64,000 nucleotides of DNA from Lumbricus terrestris. Taxonomy: Eukaryota; Annelida; Clitellata; Crassiclitellata; Lumbricidae. A program made the translations under genes and the position numbers. The notes beneath the pieces are model-generated. The model was not told the origin of the DNA and did no database searches. It saw nothing but the letters and a program-made list of their open reading frames with translations. The DNA lies in NCBI GenBank assembly GCA_949752735.1, contig OX457037.1, forward strand, positions 14,087,932 to 14,151,931. The letters are read 5' to 3'. Below, piece by piece: positions 47,376 through 58,364 of the stretch (its first letter is position 1; each line of letters opens with the position of its first letter).

Positions 47376-47804
47376 CAATATAGGACGTTAAAATAATAAT
47401 TAAAATTAAATTATTATTGTCTGTCTGTACTCGAACTATATTATGCGATACGGAAACTGTGCACAGACTAATGAGCATTAATTCATAAATTCTGTTCAAC
47501 AATGAAACCAAATTAACGGAAGTTTTGTAGCATACATTTATTTGCTAAGAATATGATGTCAGACATTAATACCGATGATGAGGATGAAGGCCAGATGAAA
47601 CGAGGGAAGAAAAGTTGCCAAGAGGAAAATACTCCAGATGACCCGATAGTTCACTCTGAAGAACCGGTTGTACCTTTATTTCATAAGTTTACTGAATCCC
47701 TTGAGAGATTTATGGAGCGCTAGGAGTCCAAATTGGACTCATTGTCTGATGAGATAGCCTACGTGTAGCCTACTATATTTGAACAACAAGGCCAACTCAT
47801 TAGC
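47376..47804. other. Intronic DNA
   Basis: A plus-strand segment near 47551-47720 reads SDINTDDEDEGQMKRGKKSC and on to EEPVVPLFHKFTESLERFME before a TAG stop. It might be a relic of a transposon or LINE first ORF, but I cannot assign it. Confidence 0.3.
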
Positions 47805-48060
47805 GAATCCCCTCTGAAAACTATCCGGGGGTGAATTAATCTATCCCCCGGATGGAATTATAGGCTATCTGGGGGGATAAGCCCTTCTATCCCCTTTTTT
47901 GAAAAATGAGTATAATTGAAAATTTTATGCTCTAATCAAAATTTAAAGTGACTCTAATTGTTTTAAGTGTCCTAATGAATGTTCAGAGAAAGGCAACTCG
48001 ACTTTATTTGGTGACTCTGACTGTTCTCAAGTGTTTTAAATGTTCTAAGTGTTCTATAAC
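47805..48060 (-). repeat. Dispersed repeat copy 3
   Basis: Inverted relative to copies at 14085 and 22190. On the minus strand it reads GAACATTCATTAGGACACTT, AAAACAATTAGAGTCACTTT and AAAAAAGGGGATAGAAGGGC, then an extra GGATGGAATTA-containing stretch. Confidence 0.65.
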
Positions 48061-48450
48061 CAAAGCCAAAAAATCTAGTAGGAATGAACATACCTGTCAG
48101 TGTCATTGTTCAAACCAAAGCAGATGAAAATTAATTTGCAAAAATAAATACACGCGGGAGTGACTTTTTCGGCTTTTCTTCATTTGGGGTTATGCGGTTA
48201 ATACGGAGGATACTCCATTTCGTGACACCGGCAATGGGAGTAAGAAATGCAGATAAATAATCTGATAGGTAAATTCTTGGACAAAGAGCCTTGAAACCTG
48301 TTGAGGGAAATTTGAACCCCCGATAGGTTCCAAGACAATTAGCTAATAGCTAAATTGGCAAGGGATGCGTGTGAACCAGAAATCGTGAACCAAATTTCTG
48401 ACAAGACTGGGATTAGAACTCGATCCTCGCTTGACAGCCTAGAACAGTAA

Positions 48451-48818
48451 GCTTATACCCGAATCCCAAGCCGTATAGCACTTCAGAGATATTTTGTTTC
48501 CGTAAACTGGAAGTTGGATGAACGATGAAAACATGATATTGCTGCTGACGTATTGCAGTATCATTAGTAGTTGGATGAGCATATTAACTAACATAAGTAG
48601 AAGTTGGACTAGCGAGGAATTCATGGTTTTATGCTAAATTATTTCCGTTAAACCAGAGGCTGGATGAACGATCAAAATATTTGTAGTTAAGTAGAAGTTG
48701 GATGAATAACGGAACTGTGATATAGTAGAATTAGAAGTTGGATGAGCGATGAAAAAATGACTAAAACATGTTTTGAATAATTTTACGATGCTATACGGCT
48801 TGAGATTCGGGTAAATGC
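48451..48818. mobile_element. Foldback MITE, 368 bp
   Basis: The left end is GCTTATACCCGAATCCCAAG with CCGTATAGCA next. The right end complements to GCATTTACCCGAATCTCAAG with the same continuation. A perfect 9-bp duplication GAACAGTAA lies at 48442-48450 and 48819-48827. The interior has five degenerate AGAAGTTGGATGA words, so it shares the satellite with elements whose ends are unrelated. Confidence 0.92.
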
Positions 48819-48953
48819 GAACAGTAACCACTACGTTACCGATCAACATTGAATATCACTTAATGCCACCATGAATTTCAGTAGGCTAAATGAGGCAGCG
48901 TTTCAAAAAGCAAGAAATAAGATTATTCCAGGTTCAAGAAACAGTTAACTAAC

Positions 48954-49126
48954 CGTGAGATAATCTGGGTAATCCTGCACGTGGAAGTCTTTGAAGATCA
49001 ATGCAATAGAACTTCCTCTCGCGGCGTGGATGTAATAGTAGCAGGAAAGAGCATCGTAGTAGTTGCCGGGGTAGTTAGGAGAAGTTATGACTCCAGAAGG
49101 TCCGTAGTGGTGTTCGTGATTACAGG
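48954..49126 (-). CDS. CUB-domain protein, N-terminal half of CUB 2 (first module copy)
   Basis: A 173-bp exon, acceptor GCATGCATAG and donor GTTAGT, phase 1 to 0. It encodes ACNHEHHYGPSGVITSPNYP, then GNYYDALSCYYYIHAARGSS, then IALIFKDFHVQDYPDYLT. It shows the CUB first-half hallmarks: Cys, G.ITSPNYPGNY, a second Cys before an aromatic strand, and IALIF.DF. Paralogous to 13400-13569. Tyr replaces the usual Trp after the second Cys, as His does in the paralogue, so this CUB type is distinctive. Confidence 0.92.
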
Positions 49127-49317
49127 CTATGCATGCAATGCAATTCTTCAGTAATATATAATAGGCTAAGTGTTTCATACTTGTCAAGCTAATTTAATTT
49201 TGTTTTAGCTCATCCGCAGCTTGGACCCCAATGTCCTCTTCATTAACCGCGCTGGATCTATAATCCAACGACCATGCACGAAGGAGGCAGGGCGCAAATG
49301 TCCAGGGGCACGGCGAC

Positions 49318-49350
49318 TGTTGGGGTCCGGGAGCTGAGTAGTTGTAGGGT
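49318..49350 (-). CDS. Possible small linker exon (weak)
   Basis: With the split codon this would encode DPTTTQLPDPN between an acceptor ATACTGCAG and a weak donor GTCGCC. The phase (1 to 1) and Thr/Pro richness fit a second spacer between 54442-54516 and 48954-49126. The poor pyrimidine tract and donor, and the lack of a match in the other module, make it doubtful. Confidence 0.25.
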
Positions 49351-49682
49351 CTGCAGTATGGTTATACCTTTAAAACACACTACTTAAAAATAGGAACTAA
49401 ATTACTTCATAGTTGTAGATATAATTTATAAATACGATAACTAATTAAATACTCTCGTAAAGGCAACTAAAGATAGTTCAAGAGTCTGCGACTGATCTGT
49501 ATACAGGAGCCAGGAATTTCTGTCGCCGCCCTACCAACGACCCTGGGTGCCAGCATGAAGAACTAAATCCGTTTAACAAACCTAAGCACAAATATTTACA
49601 CACACGGCCTTTTATTACTGAGCAAATGAATTAAGAACGGATGAAAACTAGCAAATAAATTACAAGTCTGGTGATCCATTGA
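49351..49682. other. Intronic DNA
   Basis: Nothing recognised. Confidence 0.35.
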
Positions 49683-50105
49683 ACCGGTGTAAAGGTTTCA
49701 AATTACCCCCTCCTAAGCATTAACCCCTGCAAACTGTAATTTGCATCAATCGTCGCATTTATTGCACTGAAAATATCAGAAAAATCATTCCGCTTCTTGT
49801 TTTGGCCTAAAGATGTTCATCCGTCATCCCAGTTCGTGGTTTATTTTCAATATTTTCATCTGTAACTAAAATACTTATCGCCGCTGAAGTTACATGGAGA
49901 AATGGATTCGAGGGCTATTATTATTTTCTTATCAAAATATTTATAACAAACCACGAAGTGGGATGATGGATGAAAATCTTTAGACCAAAACAAGAAGCGG
50001 GATCATTTTTCTGTTTTTTTTAGTGGAATAAATGCGATGATTGATATAAATCTAGTTTCCTGGGGTAATCTGAAAACGGGGGTAATTTGAAACCTTTACA
50101 CCGGT
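49683..50105. mobile_element. Foldback MITE of the ACCGGTGTAAAGG group
   Basis: The left end ACCGGTGTAAAGGTTTCAAA is mirrored by TTTGAAACCTTTACACCGGT. Internal arms with GCATCAATCGTCGCATTTAT and TCCGCTTCTTGTTTTGG are inverted around a centre near 49890. It is the same element type as 21456-21908. Confidence 0.85.
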
Positions 50106-50435
50106 GTAAAGGTTTCCAATTAGGCCTACCTCCGGTTTCAGATTACCCCCCTGCACACTAGATTTTCATCATTCATCGCATTAATTACGCTAAAAGTCAG
50201 TAGAAATTATCCCCCCCTTCTTGTTTTGTCCTGAAGATATTCATTCGTCATCCCACTTCGTGGTTTGTCATCAATATTTTCATTTGTAATTAAAATACTA
50301 ATCGCCCCGTTAAAATCAGACGAAGAAACGGCATCGAGGCTAATATTTCTTGCGGATCAAAATATTGATAACAAACTACGAAGTGGGACGACGGATGAAA
50401 ATCTTCAGAGCAAACCAAGAAGCGGGATAATATGA
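50100..50435. mobile_element. Foldback MITE of the same group, right end lost
   Basis: It starts ACCGGTGTAAAGGTTTCCAA directly where the previous element ends, sharing its ACCGGT. It keeps both inner arms (CATCATTCATCGCATTAATT; AACCAAGAAGCGGGATAAT) but stops at about 50435 without the terminal repeat. Confidence 0.75.
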
Positions 50436-51440
50436 AGATGATCCTCACAGTCACAATAGTCCGCTAGAATTAAAAAATTTCTCATTGGTACCTTCGAAAA
50501 ATTATGACAAGCATATAACTTTCAGAATTTGTTTGTAAAGGTATTTGCATTATAAGTAGTGAATTATACAGAAAAATTCGGCCGTTTACTATGTTTTTCG
50601 GGCAATTTTGTTTGCGATCGTTACCCTGTTGTTCGTGTCCCGTGGTAATGGAGCGCCGCAATGGCTGCCGTTCGTTTGGATTTAGCGGCATTGGTTTCGA
50701 CGGAAACTGTGTAGGATGTAGACTTCGGTTTTCACTTTTTGTTGGAATAAAACTAGGCTAAGCACTTCCTATGTCGTTGTTTTGGACTAACGTATTGCGT
50801 TTTGCAATGCGTTCATCCAATACACGAACATTCAATTCTGTCCAGTGGCCCAGGCTTTGTGTTTACATTATGATGGCAATGACCAGCACCCATTATTTTT
50901 ATATGTATATATATATATATATATATAATTATATATGATTCTGTTTGATATAGACAACATAATATCCTGACATTGTCTTTTTGACATCCTTTCAGATATT
51001 TGCTGAGGGGCATAGCCAGGAAAAAAATTCGTGAGCTTTAGTTTTAGGGTGTTTCCATTGACGTGGTCGTATATTTAAAATTTTTGTTTTTTTTAAATAA
51101 AAATATGAAGGGGCTGGGATTGAACCTGTGAAACTACCTCCATATAATTATGCCAATGGGTGCATTTACTGTTGTTACGATTTCATTTTTAAATCGGTCA
51201 AATTATTGGTCGCAAGAATTGCTATATATCTTTGGTAAGTAACAATAATATTTTGGCTGAGAAATAAGCATAAGCATGCATAAGCAATGAAGCATGCATG
51301 TTTGGGCTATTGAAATACAAGGATGCATGGATTTTGCATCTTATTTATGTGCAGTTGATGCAGCTTACAAGATTTGTATCACAATTTCACATCTTCTTAC
51401 TACAGAGTCACTGGTTTAACTGAAGAATATCTGCCACCAT
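50436..51440. other. Intronic DNA with a TA run
   Basis: Includes a TA microsatellite near 50901-50930. No gene or element end recognised. Confidence 0.4.
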
Positions 51441-51449
51441 TTGCTCAGT

Positions 51450-52100
51450 TATGTTGTTGTTGGTAGATCTCTTATATGTTGCTGACTCATTGTATGATGA
51501 GAGCGCAGCCTTCGATACTGTCGACCTTAGTATCCTTCTTGGACGACTTTGTCTCTCTCTTTGGTCGTTCATGCACTTTCTTGGTTGGCTCGGTTCCTTC
51601 CTCAAGGACCGTTCCTTCTCTGTGATCTACGGGTCCACTAAGTGTCCATGGCTTACTGTTCCTTTGCCTTACATCGGATCTAGGTCCTCTTCTCTATATC
51701 ATTTACACAGAAGGTTTAGACCCTCTACTGACTGCTGGCACTGTTTTTAGACATTCTTTGGCAGACGACCTCTAAGGCCTATCTGCACTACCAGCATCGA
51801 CAGCTGCCACTGCGGTCCATGCATTATGCCGGACGATGGAGGCCTGGATGTCTTCCAACCGACCAGCTCAATCCATGGAAGGCCCAGTTTATCTGGTTCG
51901 GTACTTGCCAGCAGCTAGCAAAAAGAAAGCCATTGTCCTGGATTCCCTTGGTTTACCTTAAATTTCATCTTCTGTTTGGCACTTTGTTGTAACCCTGGAT
52001 CAAGCAAGAACTCACCTTCACTCGGCACATCCCAGGTCTGTCCAGGGCAACACCAAACTTTCTGGGTGGCTGGCCCTGTCACCTGGAATGTCCTTCTCTA
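51450..52100 (+). pseudogene. LINE reverse-transcriptase fragment
   Basis: Frames show YDESAAFDTVDLSILLGRL, then WLGSFLKDRSFSVIYG, then HSFADDL and KAQFIWFGTCQQLAK. These are the SAAFDTVD, Y.DD-type and FIWFGT.QQL blocks of the same LINE family as 55978-57601. Several frameshifts and a small deletion are present. Confidence 0.8.
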
Positions 52101-52114
52101 GCCTTAAGATTGTC

Positions 52115-52184
<70 letters not shown>
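52115..52184. repeat. (TCA)n microsatellite
   Basis: About 23 uninterrupted TCA triplets at the end of the LINE fragment. Confidence 0.95.
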
Positions 52185-52187
<3 letters not shown>

Positions 52188-53520
52188 TCCATGGGCTAAA
52201 TACCCGTAGGGGTCCGACGCCACTCTCTGTCTGAGTCTGTCTCGCATCATGCTGCGTCTTTGGTTTAAATTCCTGCGTCTTTGGTTTAAATCCTACCCTA
52301 CTGACTGCTCGCACATGGTTGTCCTGAAGACTCAGGGCCGAGTGAGTTGAGGTCAAGTTTTAAGTTCCCTCAGCTTGGTACTGCTTGGCATCCCAACACC
52401 CGCACACTTTACTGCTGACATAGATTTCCTTAAAGGTAAAACATTATAGATCTCTTCTGAGGATTGTCAAGACACTTCAGTCCAGAAGTGTGATTTTATC
52501 ATATTTAGAGAAACTTGCAAAAGGGTCAAGGTCAAGGATGGAGTGCTCAATTGTTGAATATCAATGTCAAATTTTTAAACAGTTGTCATTGATCTGTCCA
52601 AATAGATCATCAAAAGAGATGAATAATGACACCAAGAACACCATTCTAGCTCTCATATAAGCTGAGATACAGGCATTCATGCATCTGTATAAGGTCGAGA
52701 TTGTCGGGTCAACATTTGTTGACCCGTATCTCGAAATGTAATGGACCAAAAAAGATTTCTTCTCAGGTTTTTGAATGTTTAGTATGGCACAACAAGTGGG
52801 ACAAATTTCATGTAAATCTGAGTCTCTGCAATCATAATAAATGCCATGATTAGCCACTGTTCAGAATTGCAGGAGCCCCCGTCACATTTGGCCTTATAAC
52901 TATTCCTACATGCGCGACATTATAGTATAATTCACATAGTCGTATTCTACACGGTCTTCCGGTTCTAATGATATATAATTTTTGCTTGTCATAATTTTTC
53001 TAAGGTTCAACCTATTTCTAAGACCGAACCCTTGAGAGACAACCAAGGATTCTATATTACAGGATAGGTTACTTGTGAACATTTTGTGGTCATGATTTCA
53101 CTCTGGGCAACAGATGGCGCTCCACTTAAAATTCCGTTCCTATCGCTAAGGATGATGTTTTGAATCTCCAAAGGTATTTGTTAATTTTGCAAACATAAAT
53201 AGTCGTCAATCTGTTTTCATAGATGTAACTTATTGGAAGCCTTTATTTTGTAAATAAGATTTGAAATTTTCCGGAACTCCTATTTTCGCCCAAAAATGTG
53301 TACAAGGCGGCTAAAGAAGGAGAAACCAGTCCTCTGTATAGACTATAGAGTCCTTGAGAGATAACCAACCGGAAACCATAGATAGTAGATACACAGTCTA
53401 CACAGAGCTGTGCGTCTGACCAAATGTGACGTCAGTAAGAAAAAACCTCCATGTATTTGGCGCTGACTGTAAAATATAAAAATTTGAACTTTTATCCTCT
53501 AAATTTGCAATCTTTAGGAA
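52185..53520. other. Unassigned intronic DNA
   Basis: A SINE-like patch with duplicated TGCGTCTTTGGTTTAAAT occurs near 52251-52290. No gene recognised in the rest. Confidence 0.35.
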
Positions 53521-53592
53521 AAGCCCGCGGGCCAGGAAAAAATCGTCGGCGGGCCAGAAATGGCCCGCGGGCCAGTTCTTTGACACCCCTGG
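53520..53592 (-). mobile_element. hAT-like terminus, partner not found
   Basis: On the minus strand it reads CAGGGGTGTCAAAGAACTGG followed by CCCGCGGGCC, a form common at hAT ends. I found no opposite end or 8-bp duplication, so the extent of the element is unknown. Confidence 0.5.
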
Positions 53593-53694
53593 TTTAATTC
53601 AAACTATGACAAATCCAGGTGACAAACCGCACCAGGTTATAGTTCAGAAATGAAAAATAATACACAGAAGTAATAATGAAGATCAGTAATACTA

Positions 53695-53770
53695 ATAATG
53701 TAAACTCGCTTCTGAGTAGTTACTCTTGAAGAAGCGCTATATAAGTGTTTTGAAATGAATGTAATAATAA
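53695..53770 (+). mobile_element. Solo LINE/SINE 3' end
   Basis: CGCTTCTGAGTAGTTACTCT then TGAAGAAGCGCTATATAAGT, the conserved 3' end shared by the local SINE and the LINE at 55978-57601. Confidence 0.65.
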
Positions 53771-54441
53771 TAGCTGGCACCCAACCGTCAAGTTGTTGAT
53801 GTTAAAATTGACAGCAAACCTTATGAGTAGCCACTTCAAGTGCCACTCCAAAAATAAGCAAGATGAGCTTGTTTCACGAAGTCTGTTGTGTTTTTCTATA
53901 TTTTTCAAGACAGTATTCTCCACAAATGTAGTAGAATGCATTAGGATTTTTAAGCAACCTTTTCGTGAAGTATTCATATTTACATTAAAAAACAAATAAA
54001 AATATTTTGTGTGCTTATTGTGCATTTGTAGTTTTATTTAAATTACTTACTATCCTTTATCTTTACTTCGTGCAGAACATAATCTCAGCTCGAAAGTTGA
54101 TTTGGTTACAGTTCATTAACTTTATTCTTGCTTATAACACTTTACCAAATGGCCACTATCAACTTATGGCAAGTCCCCATTATCTCAAGAACTCAGCCAA
54201 CTTGAAAAAACATTTTCATTTTTGAATTCACCAACCCCAAAATACCAAAGATCTGTTCAAAATATCCTTGGGAACTTTTTTCATCTGTTAACCTGTTATA
54301 GGACCATCACATGCTCTAACATAGAATACTTCAAAGAAGTCAGAAATAATAATTATTCTTCTACTCGGCCTATTACAAAGAGTCAAGAGGCAAATTTTAA
54401 TCATAGCAAGGCACTTTACAATATAAATATTATTCAATCAC
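53771..54441. other. Intronic DNA
   Basis: Two related stretches (54225-54300 and 54676-54755) share CCAAAGATCTGTTCAAA.ATA and TTAACCTGT, showing a local duplication of unknown origin around the linker exon. No gene recognised apart from the exon that follows. Confidence 0.4.
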
Positions 54442-54516
54442 CTGGTTCAAGAGTAGAGAGTGGTGGAGTATATGTTGTCTGCGTATAACCCGATGTACCA
54501 GTCGCGGTCGTAGACT
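54442..54516 (-). CDS. CUB-domain protein, Thr/Ser-rich linker exon (first module copy)
   Basis: A 75-bp exon with acceptor CACACTTGCAG and donor GTGATT, phase 1 to 1. With the split codon it encodes ESTTATGTSGYTQTTYTPPL and STLEP. Length, phases, donor and the ending ST.EP match the exon at 22731-22805, while the interior has diverged. It probably forms an extended glycosylated spacer between CUB 1 and CUB 2. In the minus-strand order it lies between the CUB 1 C-half (63823-63988) and the CUB 2 N-half (48954-49126), as in the second module. Confidence 0.84.
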
Positions 54517-54850
54517 CTGCAAGTGTGGCAATTTACTTTATAATAGGCCTTAAGGATTAATTAGCCCACGTAAATATAAAATGATACTTTCGTCTTAATG
54601 CACAGTTGAGTCTTTCTCAGTGTTTGAATTGATGATGATGATGATAATTATAATGGTAACTGCTGTAAAAACAACTTCATTTTTGAATCCAGTAATCCCA
54701 AAACAACAAAGATCTGTTCAAATATACTCGGGAATTTTTTTAATCTGTTAACCTGTGTTATGGGATGATAATTATTATGGTGACTACTGTGGTTGCAGAA
54801 GCAACGGCGACGCTGATTTTGGTGATGATGATGCTGATAAACATCATCAT

Positions 54851-55048
54851 TTGGTGTAGTGGCGGGTTTGGGGCCTTTGAGGCGGAGGGTTCCAGGTTCG
54901 AATCCACCTCAAACCGCCGCGTTGGGACCTTGAGCAAGTCCTTCACTCCCAAATGTTCTTGCGCTTCGGCGTGAAACTCCAATGTAGTGTCCGCACTGTT
55001 GATGGGAGCACCTCTGAGTAGCGAGCTTGAAGAGGCGCTACAGCAAAT
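54851..55048 (+). mobile_element. tRNA-derived SINE with LINE-like 3' end
   Basis: TTGGTGTAGTGGCGGG (A box) and GGTTCGAATCC (perfect B box), then TTCGGCGTGAAACTCCAATG. It ends CACCTCTGAGTAGCGAGC and GAGGCGCTACAGCAAATTG. Same family as 29371-29600 and the minus-strand copies at 25568 and 30352. Confidence 0.85.
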
Positions 55049-55139
55049 TGTCGCCTTCGCCCTCACTTCGGGGAGCGCGAACTATTCGGAGGTAGTGGTG
55101 CAGATCATAAGGTCGCAAATGAGTTGAGACTCCAATCCC

Positions 55140-55560
55140 TGGAAGCGGATAAAACAGAAGCGAGTGGATGAAAATACTTTATTTTTTAATCTATGATTAT
55201 CATGGATGGCACCTACGACCATGTAGAATTTTAAAATTTAGAACAAATATTTCTGTAGGCTATTTCTATACGAAAAGAACGCTTGATAGGCCTAAATGGA
55301 AGGTGAATGAAAATGTACGCATGAAAAGAACGCTTGATAAATGAAGTAGGATTGATGAAAATAAGGCTTCTAAAAATTGATAACGGATAAACGAAATAAT
55401 CTCCTTCCTAAAAAGAAGTTGGATTGATAAAAATAGTTAATTTCAAATAGACGTTGGATTGAAGATAATTCCATTTGGAATAGACATTGAGTCTATGAGA
55501 GCATTTCGTCCTTAAATGAAAGTGGGATTGTGTTTTTAATAAGTCAATTCGCGCCTAGTT
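55140..55560. repeat. Degenerate GAAGCTGGATGA-type satellite
   Basis: Loose repeats such as AGCGAGTGGATGAAAATA, GAAGTTGGATTGATAAAA and GAACGCTTGATAAATGAAG. They resemble the internal satellite of the foldback elements but no terminal repeats are visible. Confidence 0.5.
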
Positions 55561-55977
55561 TAATTTTATATGAAACCGGCATTTATTAGACAACGTTTCT
55601 TCTTTTTGTGATTGTTTGTCAGCCTGTTTTTTTTCTCGACCACTATTTTGATTACTCGCTTTGACCCTTTTTGTCTAGAGCTTTTAAACCGTTTGACTTT
55701 ATCAGTGAGTTGTCATTTTACACTTAGGCCAATTCATGGCACAATGTCCACCTAAATACAACAGGTCCTTGGTCCCTTTTAGGTATCTATTTGGGTCCCC
55801 TTTGTATACCCTCTTTTCTGTATTTTGTTCGCCTGTCTGATTTCTGTTATAATCTTGCTTAATTGTGAACAGCAAAATGTAGGCCTACGTATGCAGGCCG
55901 AGGCAATCAAAGCTTTTAGGTAAGTGTGCAATGTGCACATGTCAAAAAGTCCCTGAAATTGTTGCAATAATTTCAAT

Positions 55978-57601
55978 CTTTCAATCAATCGTAATTTATA
56001 TAGCGCCCCTTCAAGGTACCTACTCAGAGGCGCTCCCGGTCGAGATCAAGCGAAAAAAACAGTCTTCAACAGTTTGTGAAATTGAGAACAGCTTGCGAGG
56101 TGCCGCATAGTCAAGGGCAGACTAGTTCATTCCAGGTTGTTGGACCAACCACAGAGAACGAACGCGTCTGCTTGCCGCAGATCGAGTGAAAGGAACCATT
56201 AAGTCACCATGGACAGCAGAGGGCAGTGCGCGGCGGCCTATGCAAGTGGAAAGAGGGAGGCAGAGCTCACACAGATAAGAGAGTGCCCATCCTGATAAGC
56301 ATCGCCACACCAAAGATGCAATCCTAAATGAGATGCGCTGCGGGAAAGGAAGCCAGTGCAAGACCTCGCGCATATATTGGGGTCGCACTTGGTGAACCCC
56401 CAATAAGTCGTGTGGCAGCCCGGTGGACTCTCTCCAACCTCTCAATCTGAACTTGTGGGAGACCAGCAAAGATGGAGGCGCAGTAGTCGAGGCGGCTCAG
56501 CACAAATGCATGGCCAAGAGAAGCTGCAGCTTTAGAAGTCAGAGAGCGAGCAATGACCCTGAGCTGCCGCAGTTGGTAGTAGCAACTGCGGCACACCTGA
56601 TCTATATGAGATGCAAGGGTGAGTTCAGAGTCCAGGAGCACTCCAAGGTCACGCACCACCGAAGAAAAGGTCATAGATGGAAATTGAGAAGAGAGAACGC
56701 TCAGGTGGAGCTTAGGCAGCTGTTGCCTAGTGCCCAACCAAATGAATTGGGTCATTTGGGCGTTGAGGCGGAGTCGGTTTGAGGACATCCAATCTGTGAG
56801 GGCTCCCGTTGCTTGTTGCATGGTGCGGGCGGCCTCAATGGCTGCGAGTGGAGGGCAATGCAGGTATGCCAGAGTGTCATCTGCATACAGCTGGTGTAGG
56901 ACGCCGTAAGAAGTTAAGAGCGTGCCAGTGTCAGAAGTGTAGAGCAAGTAAAGCAAGGGAGCCAGGACAGAGCCTTGTGGAAGAACAAATGGAACTGGGG
57001 CCCAGGGTGACCTACTTTCTTCCAAAATCGCACAACTGTACAGCCCTGCTAAAAAGATGTGATCCACACAGGTGGATGGCCAGAGAGTCCAAAAGAAATA
57101 GGAGACGTTTAATTAATATATCATTGTCGACCGTGTCGAATGCTGCACTAACGTTGAAATGGGCTAGTAGGGTCACCCACCACCCATCCATGACCCCGTA
57201 GCAGTCAGCTAGCAAGCGGAGCAACAGCGTCTCGGTGGAATGGCCCCTGCAACGGGAGCGCCTCTGAGTAGTTTTTTTCTTGAAGGAGCGCTATATAAAT
57301 GTGCGAATGAATGAATGCAAAAGGCCGACTGGTATTTCGGAAGCAAGTTGTTAGTGCTTAAGTAAGTGGTAATTAATTTTGTTCCGACACAATTTTTTCA
57401 GTTGTTTTTGAGAGGAAGGGGACATTGGAGGTTGGGCGAAAGTTAGACGGGTCCTTGAGGTCAAGTCCGTCACGTTTCACAGCAGGGAAGACAATGGATC
57501 TCTTCTGTGAGTCAAAAAGAACGCTTTCTTGGAGAGACCGGTTGCAGAGGAGAGTAAGATATGAGAGTAGATCGTCTACGTAATCCTGGATTAGGCTAGC
57601 C
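55978..57601 (-). pseudogene. CR1/L2-like LINE, reverse transcriptase to 3' end
   Basis: On the minus strand: DYVDDLLSYLTLLCNRSLQE, then KDPSNFRPTSNVPFLSKTTE, YLSTNNLLPKYQSAFC, RGHSTETLLLRLLAD and SAAFDTVDNDILIKRL (catalytic motif A). These are followed by LPQGSVLAPLLYLLYTSDTG, QLYADDTLAYLHCPPLA (motif C), LRLNAQMTQFIWLGTRQQL and a final REVLHWLPFPQRISFRI. The 3' end is CGCCTCTGAGTAGGTACC, GGGGCGCTATATAAAT and an ATTG-type tail. Frameshifts are few, so it is fairly young. Its 5' part resumes at 63426 beyond a 5.8-kb transposon. Confidence 0.88.
57246..57325 (+). mobile_element. Short LINE/SINE 3'-end insertion
   Basis: GGGAGCGCCTCTGAGTAG to GAGCGCTATATAAATGTG with an AATG tail, opposite in orientation to the host LINE. 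TGCAA occurs at both borders. Removing it rejoins QSAFC to RGHSTE in the host LINE frame, which proves it is an insertion. Confidence 0.82.
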
Positions 57602-58364
57602 GGTGTGGCATGAGATCTTGTCCGGCATGAAATAATGTCCGGAAAGCCTTGTCATTGGTTCGCGTGACCGACGACATCAGATAGCAACTGTCAAGCTACA
57701 GCATTAATAGCACCATGAGATCTTGTCCGGGAAGACACAAAATATACAAGATAATTATTCCGCCTACCAAAACCAATTATACGAAGCATAGCCTAGCTAG
57801 GCCTAACTATGATATTATTAAAACTAAGGCCTACGTGTCGAAATCATGTATCATCCAAAATTATGGGTTTTAAGTAAAATTAGCTTGTCCTAAAATTGGA
57901 AGAAAGAAATTATATTTTAACGGCTATTTGAAAGTGATTGTATGAAGTTAGAAAATGAGTAGGCCTATGCTATAATCACACTTCAGACAGATAGCCTAGG
58001 CTAACAAGGTCTATCTCGAGTTCTGCTGTGCGTAGCAGGCCAATAATAATGAGCATTGGGGCATAGCAACCAGAAAGGATTATGTTTCAATGTTTGGCAT
58101 ATATTAATTTGGTGCTCCTATCTATTGGATAGCGCCTGGTATAGAAATTTTGTTTCTGACGTGTGCTTAACTTTGCCGCCATGGCCCTGAAGTTATTCAA
58201 GTATTCCGCACTATAATTGAGCATTGCATTAACACTGCTGACATTTGACTATTTTCTTAGCTGCTGTAATAATTAGGCCTAGAAATAGGAATTTTGTGAG
58301 CCACATTTTATGGCATTGCAGGTGAATTTCTTTGGCAATCCGACTTCTATGAGCTACAAACAAA

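Noticed and set aside
52018..52356. 112-codon minus-strand frame with a Met run
   Set aside because: The Met run is the (TCA)n microsatellite, and the flanks are LINE and SINE debris.
56423..57201. Plus-strand frames of 119 and 130 codons
   Set aside because: They are antisense shadows of the minus-strand LINE reverse transcriptase.
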